A stretch of 64,000 bases of DNA from Paenisporosarcina sp. FSL H8-0542. Its GTDB lineage: Bacteria; Bacillota; Bacilli; Bacillales_A; Planococcaceae. A model generated the notes under the pieces. That model did not search any database. It was not told where the DNA came from and worked only from the letters and a program-made list of their open reading frames with translations. Shown piece by piece: positions 20,089-28,447 of the stretch. The stretch spans positions 1,147,001 through 1,211,000 of the forward strand of contig NZ_CP152050.1 in NCBI RefSeq assembly GCF_038632915.1, read 5' to 3'. Numbering within the stretch: position 1 is the first letter of the stretch; the number at the start of each line of letters is the position of its first letter. The position numbers and the translations under genes were made by a program.

Positions 20089-20508
20089 ATGGATAAAATT
20101 GCACATTTAATCATCTTTTATGTAGATGGCTGGATAGCTCTTTGTTTTTATTTTTATTTGCGAAGCTTTAAAAAGTTAATCGGGTTTCAGTTGGGGATGA
20201 ACATTAGTGTGGCAATGGGTGGGATGGTAGCTCTGCTTTCTGGTGTTTTGCTTCAGCAGCAATATCCATTCCATTTTACGTTGATTACGCTGATATCAAC
20301 GGCCGTGGGGCTATTGGTTGGTGCGTTATTTGGGCTCCTGTTCGATTACCAGACGTTTGTAACCGGATTGACCAATGGTGCGTTCATTGGGCTGATGTCC
20401 CCGATGATTGGAACTGTTGTAGAAATGCCTACCCTGTTCAGTCTGTTCGTGCATGGCGTCTTTGCATTATGTTTACTCACCATTCTCATTTCTATTAAAA
20501 GGTCGTGA
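20089..20508 (+). CDS. mnxA: MnxA-like membrane protein, first gene of the Mn oxidase operon
   Basis: A 139-residue integral membrane protein with four hydrophobic segments (about residues 5-25, 33-53, 60-83 and 105-130) and glycine-rich motifs VGLLVGALFGLLF and NGAFIGLMSPMIG. I assign MnxA from operon position and gene size; the family has no known biochemical role. The ATG at 20089 is chosen over 20035 because AGAGGTGGGG lies just before it. The second gene repeats the same pattern, including a G-x-x-x-G rich third segment, so mnxA and mnxB look like related membrane partners, perhaps of the SCO-like MnxC. Confidence 0.7.
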   Translation: MDKIAHLIIFYVDGWIALCFYFYLRSFKKLIGFQLGMNISVAMGGMVALLSGVLLQQQYPFHFTLITLISTAVGLLVGALFGLLFDYQTFVTGLTNGAFIGLMSPMIGTVVEMPTLFSLFVHGVFALCLLTILISIKRS

Positions 20509-20516
20509 TGTAAACC

Positions 20517-20978
20517 TTGTGGCCCATTATATTTTTATTGATGTGGTGCTTTTGCGAAGCTTTTTTTGTTTACCGGATATTTATTAAGAAGCATTTCCTG
20601 TTTGATGATCGATTTACAAAGTCGATGTGTATGGCTATATCCATGATGTCTTCATTTGCCATGGCGTTTTACACTCGTTTGCTTCTTCCTGTCAATCAGC
20701 CTATTTTTTATTTGATTCCCTTGGTAATAGGACTTTGCATTGGCTGGAAGTTCGGGGCTATGATTAAAGCTCCTGCTTCCTTAAATGGAATTTATAATGG
20801 TGCAATTGGTGGAATCATGGGAATGATGTTTGGTGCAGTCCTGCAAAATCCAGCCCTGTGCAAGATCCCAATTGAAACGGAAGCCATGATTGCTGAAAAC
20901 ATGTATATTCTGGCCGTTTTCATTGCCTGCCTTCATGCACTCGTATGCCAGCTCGTTCGCTATTCATTTAGGGTGTAA
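20517..20978 (+). CDS. mnxB: MnxB-like membrane protein
   Basis: A 153-residue membrane protein with four to five hydrophobic segments. It contains the stretch IPLVIGLCIGWKFGAMIKAP followed by YNGAIGGIMGMMFGAVLQNP, which parallels the GALFGLLFDYQT / NGAFIGLMSPMIGTV pattern of the preceding gene. The frame begins with a TTG (20517), 8 bases after the mnxA stop, with AAAAGG 14 bases upstream. The next in-frame ATG, at 20541, has no ribosome binding site, so the true start is uncertain. Function unknown. The name is by operon position in the mnxA-G set, as in marine Bacillus spores. Confidence 0.68.
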   Translation: MWPIIFLLMWCFCEAFFVYRIFIKKHFLFDDRFTKSMCMAISMMSSFAMAFYTRLLLPVNQPIFYLIPLVIGLCIGWKFGAMIKAPASLNGIYNGAIGGIMGMMFGAVLQNPALCKIPIETEAMIAENMYILAVFIACLHALVCQLVRYSFRV

Positions 20979-21016
20979 TGGAGCTCGTTCTCATGAAAAA
21001 ACCAAGGAGGAGTTAA

Positions 21017-21604
21017 ATGAAATTTTTTGCATGCACCATTTTATTGATTGGGGGAATTTTGGCCATCTACTTCTTTTGGCCCGAATCAACCAGCTTGCCT
21101 AAGATGGGTACCGTAACTGATTGGGAACTGACAGAAGTGGGAACAGAGGAAGTGCCTGCCCATGATAAGCCAAAACTTATCACATTTTTCTATACAAACT
21201 GTCCAGATATTTGCCCTACCACTATGATTGATCTGCAAAATCTGCAGCAATCGATGGAGGACGAAGGGATAACTGAAGATCAATATCTTATTGTATCGGT
21301 GACGCTGGACCCGGCCTACGATACAGAAGAAAGAATTCTCCAATATAAAGAAGCTTTTGGAATCTCAAGTGACAATTGGCTGTTTTTAAGAGGCTCTGAA
21401 AAAGAAATCAGAGGGTTTACCAAGTCCTTCAACTTTGTGTATGAAAAGAATAAGGATGGGTTCCTAACCCACTCCACATCGATGTATATTGTGGACTCAA
21501 AGAACCAAATCAGATCCATCCACGACATGGCGGTGGGAGACAAAAAAGTGAATACCGAGGAAATTCTCCACCATTTCATGCAATTGATAAAAGAAGCAGA
21601 ATAG
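21017..21604 (+). CDS. mnxC: MnxC, SCO1/SenC-type copper-delivery protein
   Basis: A 195-residue thioredoxin-fold protein of the SCO1/SenC family, anchored by an N-terminal membrane segment (residues 4-21, ACTILLIGGILAIYFFW). The copper-binding CxxxC is present as CPDICP (about residues 62-67), and the distal histidine lies in LTHSTSMYIVD. Family members load copper into cuproenzymes or act as thiol reductases, so the obvious client is the multicopper oxidase MnxG encoded three genes downstream. AAGGAGG lies 8 bases before the ATG. Bacillus sp. SG-1 MnxC is likewise a redoxin/SCO-like protein, which supports the operon call. Confidence 0.88.
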   Translation: MKFFACTILLIGGILAIYFFWPESTSLPKMGTVTDWELTEVGTEEVPAHDKPKLITFFYTNCPDICPTTMIDLQNLQQSMEDEGITEDQYLIVSVTLDPAYDTEERILQYKEAFGISSDNWLFLRGSEKEIRGFTKSFNFVYEKNKDGFLTHSTSMYIVDSKNQIRSIHDMAVGDKKVNTEEILHHFMQLIKEAE

Positions 21605-21691
21605 TTTGGCTGGTCTAGTCTTTTTATAGTTCATAAAATTATGGGCTCAACATAAATTATGGAAGAGATTTCAAAATGAAGGAGCCTGCAT

Positions 21692-22423
21692 ATGAAGGAT
21701 CATTTTGAGGAAACGGGATCGTTAGGCCAGACAACGGACGATTTGAACAAAAATCCTTCATTTTCTTCACCAACCAGTGCGGTTTCCGAAGAAGAGACGA
21801 GAATTCTTTCCGAGTATATCGCCCAGAAAAACCTGTTTAAAGTGACGAGCCAAGACGAATCCCGCAGGAAAGTCCTTTTCTTGAAGCAGTTTTTTAAAAT
21901 GAAGCGGAACCAGCAAGTTGTCGTTTCTTCTGTCATCGAAAAGGATATCCCTTTGACGACTGAGGGAAAAGTTGCAACGATTGGAAGAGATTTTGTCATG
22001 CTGACAGATCTGAAAAAAAGATTATGGATTCCCTACAGAGCGATTCAATCTGCAACCATCCCCTTTGGATTTCCCACTTACTCCAATACTCACCAACATT
22101 TTATTTATGATAATAACCTCCAGCAAAAGCTCGTTCTTCAATTCGGTGAAACAGTAGCTAAAAAAGACGTCCTAATCCGCCAGTTTTTTGAAGAATCTCT
22201 TCAAACAAACCTTCACTCCTGGAAAGGAATCTGGGTTGAAACCAGAACAGCTGACAACATCTTTTTCGGGAAAATCGCGTCAGCCACAAAAGCAGATTTA
22301 ATTCTTCAGCTGTCAAAGAAAAAAGAAAGCGTGATTCCATTAAATGAGATTCGCTTTGTTTCAACTATCGGGATAATCTCACTGTGGAAAAAGGTCCTGA
22401 AGTTATGGCTGGAAAAAGATTGA
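21692..22423 (+). CDS. mnxD: MnxD-like protein with two small beta-barrel-like domains
   Basis: A 243-residue soluble protein. The first ~65 residues are hydrophilic and disordered-looking. Two similar units follow: about 70-125 (VVVSSVIEKDIPLTTEGKVA, ending IPYRAIQSA) and about 170-230 (GIWVETRTADNIFFGKIASA, ending IPLNEIRFVST). Each has the pattern G-K-hydrophobic, D-hydrophobic-x-L, I-P-x-x-x-I. This resembles a short five-strand barrel such as Sm/LSm, but that is inference. The same unit occurs in MnxE, MnxF and the genes at 26778 and 27586. GAAGGAG lies 8 bases before the ATG. Function of MnxD is unknown. Confidence 0.7.
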   Translation: MKDHFEETGSLGQTTDDLNKNPSFSSPTSAVSEEETRILSEYIAQKNLFKVTSQDESRRKVLFLKQFFKMKRNQQVVVSSVIEKDIPLTTEGKVATIGRDFVMLTDLKKRLWIPYRAIQSATIPFGFPTYSNTHQHFIYDNNLQQKLVLQFGETVAKKDVLIRQFFEESLQTNLHSWKGIWVETRTADNIFFGKIASATKADLILQLSKKKESVIPLNEIRFVSTIGIISLWKKVLKLWLEKD

Positions 22424-22443
22424 AATAATAAGGGGGCAAATTG

Positions 22444-22734
22444 ATGGAACAAACAGAGGATAATTTATATGAAGAGCTGAAAAAGCTTATTGGGGATGAC
22501 CTAATTGTCATAACTCGGGCCGTCCAGCTGAACTTACTCGGCCAAGTATTCCGCCCCATTTTCTCTGGAACGGTTTCTGACGTTCAGCATGGTCATATGA
22601 CGTTGTCACCAGTCATCATTAAAATGGTGAATGCTCCATTTTATAATTTCCCTTTCCCGATAAGCATTCCATTTGAGCAAATTGTATCTTACTCGACCGA
22701 AGTGCCTGTTGATGAAGTGTTCCCATTAGCATAA
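22444..22734 (+). CDS. mnxE: MnxE, small subunit of the Mn oxidase complex
   Basis: A 96-residue protein with ELKKLIGDDLIVITRAVQLN, GQVFRPIFSGTV and a C-terminal SIPFEQIVSYSTEV, i.e. the same barrel-like pattern as MnxF. In the characterised marine Bacillus complex MnxE and MnxF form a ring-like heterohexamer that holds one MnxG. The ATG at 22444 is preferred to the TTG at 22441, as AAGGGGG lies 7 bases before it. It starts 20 bp after mnxD and 18 bp before mnxF, clearly in the same operon. Confidence 0.8.
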   Translation: MEQTEDNLYEELKKLIGDDLIVITRAVQLNLLGQVFRPIFSGTVSDVQHGHMTLSPVIIKMVNAPFYNFPFPISIPFEQIVSYSTEVPVDEVFPLA

Positions 22735-22752
22735 TTGAGGAGAGATTATTAA

Positions 22753-23064
22753 ATGACTAACGAAAAAAGTGAATGCAGGCCGGTTAATGATACAAGAGAG
22801 GAAGCTCTTGTATTTTATTTCAAAAAAAATATAGGACGGCGGGCATTCATATTGACTGAAGCTTTTCCATTTATGTTCATAGGCAAGATCAAAGGAATAT
22901 TGGGAGATATCGTGACATTGGATGTACAAACCACATCCGTACCTGCCTTGGAAGGAAAGGTATGGAACATTCATATCGATTCCATTGAAGTGTTCTACAT
23001 TGAAACAGGCACCGGGGCAAAAATTCCTCATTTAAAAGATTATTCAGATGAGGAACTTGCATGA
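22753..23064 (+). CDS. mnxF: MnxF, small subunit of the Mn oxidase complex
   Basis: A 103-residue protein carrying the pattern FIGKIKGILGDIVTLDV and, after an insert, WNIHIDSIEVFYIET, matching the small barrel-like domain of MnxD and MnxE. Known MnxF binds copper and packs with MnxE around MnxG; candidate ligands here are few (Cys at residue 8, His at about residue 79). TGAGGAGAG lies 9 bases before the ATG. Its stop overlaps the mnxG start as ATGA, so translation of the small subunit and of the large oxidase is coupled. Confidence 0.82.
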   Translation: MTNEKSECRPVNDTREEALVFYFKKNIGRRAFILTEAFPFMFIGKIKGILGDIVTLDVQTTSVPALEGKVWNIHIDSIEVFYIETGTGAKIPHLKDYSDEELA

Positions 23065-26000
23065 CTAGAAGGTATCATGTAGCAGCAATTCCGATTCGCA
23101 TTGTTCTGAATTCATTTGGGGACCACAACCCTAATGGGATGATGTACGTCCTGAAAGAAAATGAGCATAAAGTTAAAGACTTGGTCAAAAAGAATCCTTT
23201 CTCTCCTATAGACCTCGTCCAGCCTCTCGTAATCCGGGCAAATGAAGGCGAAACAATTGAACTGCTTTTTGAAAATAAATTGGATTTCAATACAGGCATG
23301 CATTTTCAGCAAGCCGAATATGATGTATGCCAATCGGACGGAGCGAATGTAGGGTTCAATAAAGATACGACGGCTGCCCCAGGTGAATCCATTCTATATC
23401 GATTGCATGCGGTTAAAGAAGGAACGTATATCTTTTCTGATCTGGGCAATCCGGCAAGCGGTGAAAATGGTTCCAATTCCAATGGGTTGTTTGGGGCTTT
23501 ATTGATTCAGCCCCGCTTTTCCTGGTGGACGGACCCAGAGACGGGCAAAACCATGAATAGCGGTGTGTATGCTGATGTACATCATCCTTTGCTTCCTTCG
23601 TATCGGGAATACGCCTGGATATTCCATGATGAAATGGAGGTCGATGATTTAACGGGAAACCGGCCAATCAATCATCTTACTAATCAGGAGGAGGAATCCT
23701 TTCATGGGGCTAACTACCGGTATGAACCGATCAACAGACGCCAGCAGCTCATTGAAGAAGGGGTTGTAGGACCTAATACGGAAGGTGAAGAAGTCCATCA
23801 TGACTCATGGGTATTTGGAGATCCATCAACCCCGATTTTGAGGGGATATGTAGGGGATCCTGCAAAATTCCGTGTGATACATGGCGGGGTGAAAGAGACG
23901 CACGTCTTTCATTATCATGTACATCAATGGCTAAGTGACCCGCAAGACCTCAACTCGGAAATGCTTGATTCCCAAGCGATCAGTCCTCAATCCCACTACA
24001 CAGTTGAGCCTCTTTACGGGTTGGGAAGCCTACAAGGCTCCTTTGGTGACGCCATTGTCCATTGCCATCTGTATCCGCATTTCGCAGCCGGAATGTGGGG
24101 CATGAACCGGATATTTGATACGCTTCAGGACGGTAGCCAGTGTTATCCGAATGGTGTCCCGATAAAATCTTTACAGCCATTGCCTGACCGTAAAGCCCCG
24201 CCGAAGCCTACAAAATTGAAACCGGGGTTCCCGAATTTCATCCCAGGGAAGGTCGGTTACAAGGCGCCTCGTCCACCGCTGGGAATCAAGGGAGGACGGG
24301 GATTGACGGAACTGGAACGCAACGCAGCAGTGAAAAATCCAAGACCAGGGGCTGTATTTGTAAATCCATCACCTGAAGATGCAATCGTGAAGGAATTTAA
24401 CGTCTCGGTAATCGAACTGCCCGTAACCTATAACAAACAGGGCTGGCATGATCCGAAAGCCAGGATTTATGTGCTGGATGAAGACCTGGATGATGTATGT
24501 TCAGGCAAGAAAGAGCCTGAACCGCTCGTTTTCCATGCATCGGCACATACCAGCATCCGCATTAATTTTACAAACCGATTGCCCCATATTCTTGATGGCG
24601 ATGCATTCCAGCTGGTGACGAGAGCGTACGAAACCGGTTTCCATATTCACTTTGTGAAATTTGATGTTCTGGTGAACGATGGGGCAAACGTCGGCTGGAA
24701 CTATGATTCTTCAGTACTGCCGGATGAAACCATCCAGTATGAATATTATGCTGATATCGAGTTGAAAGCCTGGTTCGTCCACGATCACTTATTTCCAGCC
24801 GCCCATCAGCAGCATGGAGTATTCGGATCTGGCGTTGTCCACCCGCGATTTACGAAGATTCTCGATTCGGCTACAGGGGAAGAGGTTGCCCGGGGCGCCC
24901 AGGTCACTACCCGGCATCCTTTGATTCCTGATTATCGGGATTTTGTGCTATTCGCACAGGATTTCGCCTTGCTGTTCGATAAAGACGGCAAACCCCTTCA
25001 GCCCCCTGGGTTCCCAGGCTCTTTTGATGACCCGGGTTTGTTCGGGGTGAACTACAAAAATGAACCGCTTCAATTCCGATTAGGACCTGATTGCGATCCT
25101 GCCTATACATTCAGTTCTTATGTGAATGGTGATCCGATTACCCCGATATTGAAAGCCTACGAAGGAGACAGCATTCGGATCCGGCTTCTCCAAGGGGCTC
25201 AGGAAGAATCCCATAGTTTCAATGTCCATGGGTTGAGGTGGCTAAAGCAACGAAGGAATTTGAATTCCAATGTCGAAGAGCAGCAGCATATTGGAATATC
25301 CGAATCTTTTACCATGGAAACTTTTATTCCCCGAGCGGGAGATTATTTCTGGGCATTTGAAACGGAAGAAGATCTATGGAATGGGCTTTGGGGATTGATT
25401 AGGGCATTTGATGAAAGAGTGCCGGATCTTATCCCTTTATCTGACCGTCCAGCCCCTTTAAAGCGTTCAAGGCCACTCCCTGAATGTACGGGGAAAAAGC
25501 CTCCTAAAGCAGATGACCCTACTAAAGTTCCAGTCAAAAAAGGTCCAATCCGCTATTTCGATATCGTAGCTTTCCAAGTGCCACTTATCTATAACAGTTT
25601 TGAAGATCACGATCCTCATGGGATCATTTTTGCACTGAGGAAAGATATGGATGCTATTTTAAAAGGAAAGAAAAATCCGGAACCGCTGGTCATTCGTGGA
25701 AACGTTGGAGATACAATTGAAATTGCTCTCACTAGCCTTTTGAAACTGGATCTATTCCCATTCAAGGATGGCATCTACCCTTATCCGGAAGTAAAGGAGC
25801 AGGCTTTCTATCCGCCATCTTTGAGAATCTCCATGCACCCTCAATTGATCCAGTATGATGTGAAAACATCTGCAGGGGAAACAGTTGGTTTCAATGGAGA
25901 CCAAACGGTAGGGCCAGGTGAAAGCAGGAAATATCGCTGGTATGTTGATGCCCCAATGGGTGCATGCGGCATGTGGGATATGGCGGATATCCGCAACCAT

Positions 26001-26705
26001 AAGTCCCACGGCGCATTCGGCGCATTTATTGCCGAACCAAGGGGAACAGAGCATTTAGATCCCTATACGCTGAAGCCGGTCAAAACCGGAGCGAATGTGG
26101 TTCTACGTAACCCATTCCTTCCAAGCATAAGGGAATTCGTCATCATCATGCATGACGGCGTAAGACTGCTTGATAAAAAAGAACAGGTAATAGTCGATCC
26201 TCTTGCGGGGATGATTTTGCCACCTCCGGACATTGATGAAGACGAAGTCGATACGTATGACCAAGGGTCCAGAGGATTCAACTATCGAAGTGAACGTTTG
26301 GTCAACCGCTACCGCAAACATCCAGTGCTGAAAGACTTATTCAGTTCGTGTGTTTTCGGGGACCCGGCTACGCCATTGTTTGAAAGCTACTTAGGAGACC
26401 CGGTTACAATTCGATTGGTGACGCCAGCGGAAAGGCGCAGGACGCATCCGTTCCATATTCATGGACATCGCTTTCGATTTGAAGTGAAAAATTTGAATTC
26501 GCGTACGGAATCATTTGCAGGATTGAACGTAGCGGGAGCAGCGCGCAATTTGGAATTGCTCGGCGGCGCTGGTGCTTATATGGGATTCCCAGGGGATTAT
26601 ATGTACCGTGCAGGAAATATACTCTGGGACATAGAGCAGGGTATGTGGGGGATAATGAGAATTCACAAAGGGATTCAAGAACACTTGCCTCCATTAGAGA
26701 AATAG
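23061..26705 (+). CDS. mnxG: MnxG, six-domain multicopper Mn(II) oxidase
   Basis: A 1,214-residue multicopper oxidase, close to the ~1,217 residues I recall for MnxG of Bacillus sp. SG-1. Three internal repeats, starting at about residues 5, 445 and 832 (e.g. AIPIRIVLNSFGDHNPNG and AFQVPLIYNSFEDHDPHG), each equal two cupredoxin domains. Copper motifs are HVFHYHVHQW (281-290), HCHLYPHFAAGM (334-345, the HCHxxxHxxxxM type 1/3 element), HDHLFPAAHQQH (574-585), HSFNVHG (718) and HPFHIHGH (1129-1136). MnxG oxidises Mn(II) to Mn(IV) oxide on the spore surface. No signal peptide, as expected for a mother-cell product. GC and codon use resemble the rest of the operon rather than the AT-rich region downstream. 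Confidence 0.93.
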   Translation: MTRRYHVAAIPIRIVLNSFGDHNPNGMMYVLKENEHKVKDLVKKNPFSPIDLVQPLVIRANEGETIELLFENKLDFNTGMHFQQAEYDVCQSDGANVGFNKDTTAAPGESILYRLHAVKEGTYIFSDLGNPASGENGSNSNGLFGALLIQPRFSWWTDPETGKTMNSGVYADVHHPLLPSYREYAWIFHDEMEVDDLTGNRPINHLTNQEEESFHGANYRYEPINRRQQLIEEGVVGPNTEGEEVHHDSWVFGDPSTPILRGYVGDPAKFRVIHGGVKETHVFHYHVHQWLSDPQDLNSEMLDSQAISPQSHYTVEPLYGLGSLQGSFGDAIVHCHLYPHFAAGMWGMNRIFDTLQDGSQCYPNGVPIKSLQPLPDRKAPPKPTKLKPGFPNFIPGKVGYKAPRPPLGIKGGRGLTELERNAAVKNPRPGAVFVNPSPEDAIVKEFNVSVIELPVTYNKQGWHDPKARIYVLDEDLDDVCSGKKEPEPLVFHASAHTSIRINFTNRLPHILDGDAFQLVTRAYETGFHIHFVKFDVLVNDGANVGWNYDSSVLPDETIQYEYYADIELKAWFVHDHLFPAAHQQHGVFGSGVVHPRFTKILDSATGEEVARGAQVTTRHPLIPDYRDFVLFAQDFALLFDKDGKPLQPPGFPGSFDDPGLFGVNYKNEPLQFRLGPDCDPAYTFSSYVNGDPITPILKAYEGDSIRIRLLQGAQEESHSFNVHGLRWLKQRRNLNSNVEEQQHIGISESFTMETFIPRAGDYFWAFETEEDLWNGLWGLIRAFDERVPDLIPLSDRPAPLKRSRPLPECTGKKPPKADDPTKVPVKKGPIRYFDIVAFQVPLIYNSFEDHDPHGIIFALRKDMDAILKGKKNPEPLVIRGNVGDTIEIALTSLLKLDLFPFKDGIYPYPEVKEQAFYPPSLRISMHPQLIQYDVKTSAGETVGFNGDQTVGPGESRKYRWYVDAPMGACGMWDMADIRNHKSHGAFGAFIAEPRGTEHLDPYTLKPVKTGANVVLRNPFLPSIREFVIIMHDGVRLLDKKEQVIVDPLAGMILPPPDIDEDEVDTYDQGSRGFNYRSERLVNRYRKHPVLKDLFSSCVFGDPATPLFESYLGDPVTIRLVTPAERRRTHPFHIHGHRFRFEVKNLNSRTESFAGLNVAGAARNLELLGGAGAYMGFPGDYMYRAGNILWDIEQGMWGIMRIHKGIQEHLPPLEK

Positions 26706-26777
26706 AGCGAACATAAGAGAAGAATAATTTCTTCTCTTTTTTCTACATAGAATTACTTTCGGGAAGGGGGTGAGAAA

Positions 26778-27500
26778 ATGAAAAAAGAAAACCATAAGGA
26801 AATATCTTCTGATGAAAAGGTACAAAAAAAGTTTGATAAAGAAAGTTATTTCTATATACCCGTACAATGCTGTCCCGATCGGTACCCATCCCCAAATCTT
26901 CCTTCCCCTACGAGCTGCCTTCCGCAAGAAGATTTGGAAAGAGTACTTGAAAAGATAAGGGCTGCAAATGAATTGCTTCTTGATCTGGCTCTGGGCGAGG
27001 AGCGGCTGCCAGATGAAACTTATCAGAAAGTTTTTGACGGTTTAATTGGACTGCGAGTTGAGATTACCGCCCTATCAGGTGAAACCTGCGAGGGGAAAGT
27101 CTCCCTATCAGGCTATGATTTTGTTGTGCTTCGCAATGAAGAAAAGGTATTCATCTACCCATATAGTCAAATCGATATAGTTAAGCCTTTTGGGCGTTTT
27201 GCGGATCCTTACGATGACCCTGAACTAAGGGAAATCGATCCTTGCTTTCGCCGGGAATTGACCTTTAACTTCGGGGATGTCGTTTCTTCTTCGCCAGAAT
27301 TAATCCATCTGTTTTTCAAGATGAGGCTGAACATTTATTTACTTGTATATGAAGAAAAACATATACAAGTCCAAATTGATGGCCAAACAATTGAAGGACA
27401 AATGAAAAAAGTAGATAAAGAATCAATCAGTCTAGAAGTGGCTGAACAACTGACAACCATTTCAATAGATAAAATCAAATTGTTTACCTTAAACAATTAA
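26778..27500 (+). CDS. Two-domain protein related to MnxD/E/F barrel units
   Basis: A 240-residue soluble protein. After a ~75-residue N-terminal part it has two copies of the small unit: residues about 88-140 (GLRVEITALSGETCEGKVSL, then YPYSQIDIVKP) and about 180-240 (NIYLLVYEEKHIQVQIDGQT, then ISIDKIKLFTL). The layout copies MnxD. It starts 72 bp after mnxG with AAGGGGGTG before the ATG and ends in a terminator, so it may be an eighth gene of the mnx transcript or have its own promoter. I do not know a named homologue; a role in assembling or placing the Mnx complex is inference. Confidence 0.7.
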   Translation: MKKENHKEISSDEKVQKKFDKESYFYIPVQCCPDRYPSPNLPSPTSCLPQEDLERVLEKIRAANELLLDLALGEERLPDETYQKVFDGLIGLRVEITALSGETCEGKVSLSGYDFVVLRNEEKVFIYPYSQIDIVKPFGRFADPYDDPELREIDPCFRRELTFNFGDVVSSSPELIHLFFKMRLNIYLLVYEEKHIQVQIDGQTIEGQMKKVDKESISLEVAEQLTTISIDKIKLFTLNN

Positions 27501-27507
27501 ACAAAAA

Positions 27508-27553
27508 AAGTCAGCTTTTTGAAGGAAACCTTCATAATAGCTGACTTATTTTT
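27508..27553 (+). terminator. Rho-independent terminator closing the mnx region
   Basis: AAGTCAGCT and AGCTGACTT form the outer stem, GAAGG and CCTTC an inner stem, followed by ATTTTTT. Confidence 0.8.
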
Positions 27554-27585
27554 TAACTGGTGAGGTACTTGATAGAACTCTTTAT

Positions 27586-28077
27586 TCAATCTTTAGATAT
27601 AGCTGTTTCAACGGTTACGATCCTATCAATGGAAAAAATCAGTGTTCTGCCTTTAATATGCTCCCTATCTCCATGAAGCTCCGATTTTTCCTCAAAATCT
27701 TCTTGAGTTAATTCTTCCTCTTCCATTTCTTCTTCAACTGGTTCTCCGTCAACTAACGGCAGAAGCAATTCAACAAAATTGGACCCCACATAAATGATTT
27801 TTCCAAACGCTGAATGGCCATTCTCCAGTTCTATATTGACGTTGAACCAAAGAAGTTGATACAAGCGGTAATTTAGACCCTCCGTCAATCCTGCTAATCG
27901 AATACTGAAATCATCATCACACAAATTCCTGCGGCAACGATTTCGACAGCAATTGCATCCATTTCCATACCCACATCCACAACTTGAAGCACAACATGCC
28001 CAATAGGAGCAATTTCTGAAGTCTAAATCAAAATCGCGGGTATGGCACCCGCAGTCCTTGTCTTTATGCTTTTCCAA
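27586..28077 (-). CDS. Cys-rich protein with one Mnx-type barrel unit, probable spore coat/exosporium protein
   Basis: A 163-residue protein. The N-terminal ~50 residues hold about 14 cysteines in clusters (CGCHTRDF, CCASSCGCGYGNGCNCC), suited to metal binding or cross-linking. The remainder has the barrel-like unit (WFNVNIELENGHSAFGKIIY, VGSNFVELLLP, then IFSIDRIVTVETA) interrupted by an acidic insert (EEEMEEEELTQEDFEEK). The TTG at 28077 is preferred: AAAGGAGG lies 10 bases upstream, whereas the ATG at 28098 lies before that site. It converges on the preceding gene. No named family recognised; Cys-rich coat morphogenetic proteins (CotZ-like) are a possible comparison. Confidence 0.65.
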   Translation of the reverse strand: MEKHKDKDCGCHTRDFDLDFRNCSYWACCASSCGCGYGNGCNCCRNRCRRNLCDDDFSIRLAGLTEGLNYRLYQLLWFNVNIELENGHSAFGKIIYVGSNFVELLLPLVDGEPVEEEMEEEELTQEDFEEKSELHGDREHIKGRTLIFSIDRIVTVETAISKD

Positions 28078-28447
28078 AATAACACAACCTCCTTTCATTT
28101 TATTATTGATATATGAAATTTTTTACATTAGTTTTGGTCTGGAACCTATAAAGATAGAAAGTAAATTCTTAAACCAATAGATTTTACTATTAGTGTTTTG
28201 GGTAATGAACGAATTTATGGATAGGGGAGGTAGAAGATTCGAGTTTATTACAGAATTAAATAAGGGGAAATTAGAGGAATTGAGATGAAAAATCTTAATC
28301 CCTCTTTTTTAAATTGTCTGATTTATGAAGAATTGCTACGGATGTTCCTTAAAGAGATTTCAAAGCATCTGCAAATGCGGTCTGTTTCCAAGGCACTATG
28401 AAAACCCAATTCTATTTAATGATTATAAAAAACAGATACAAAGCAAA
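28078..28447. other. Intergenic region, no gene seen
   Basis: This AT-rich stretch lies between two minus-strand genes. A 27-codon plus-strand frame at about 28207-28287 has no ribosome binding site and looks accidental. It marks the border between the higher-GC mnx island and the AT-rich region that follows. Confidence 0.4.

Noticed and set aside
28207-28287. A 27-codon frame rich in R, E and L, possibly a transposase remnant
   Set aside because: Too short, no ribosome binding site, no clear match to any transposase motif.
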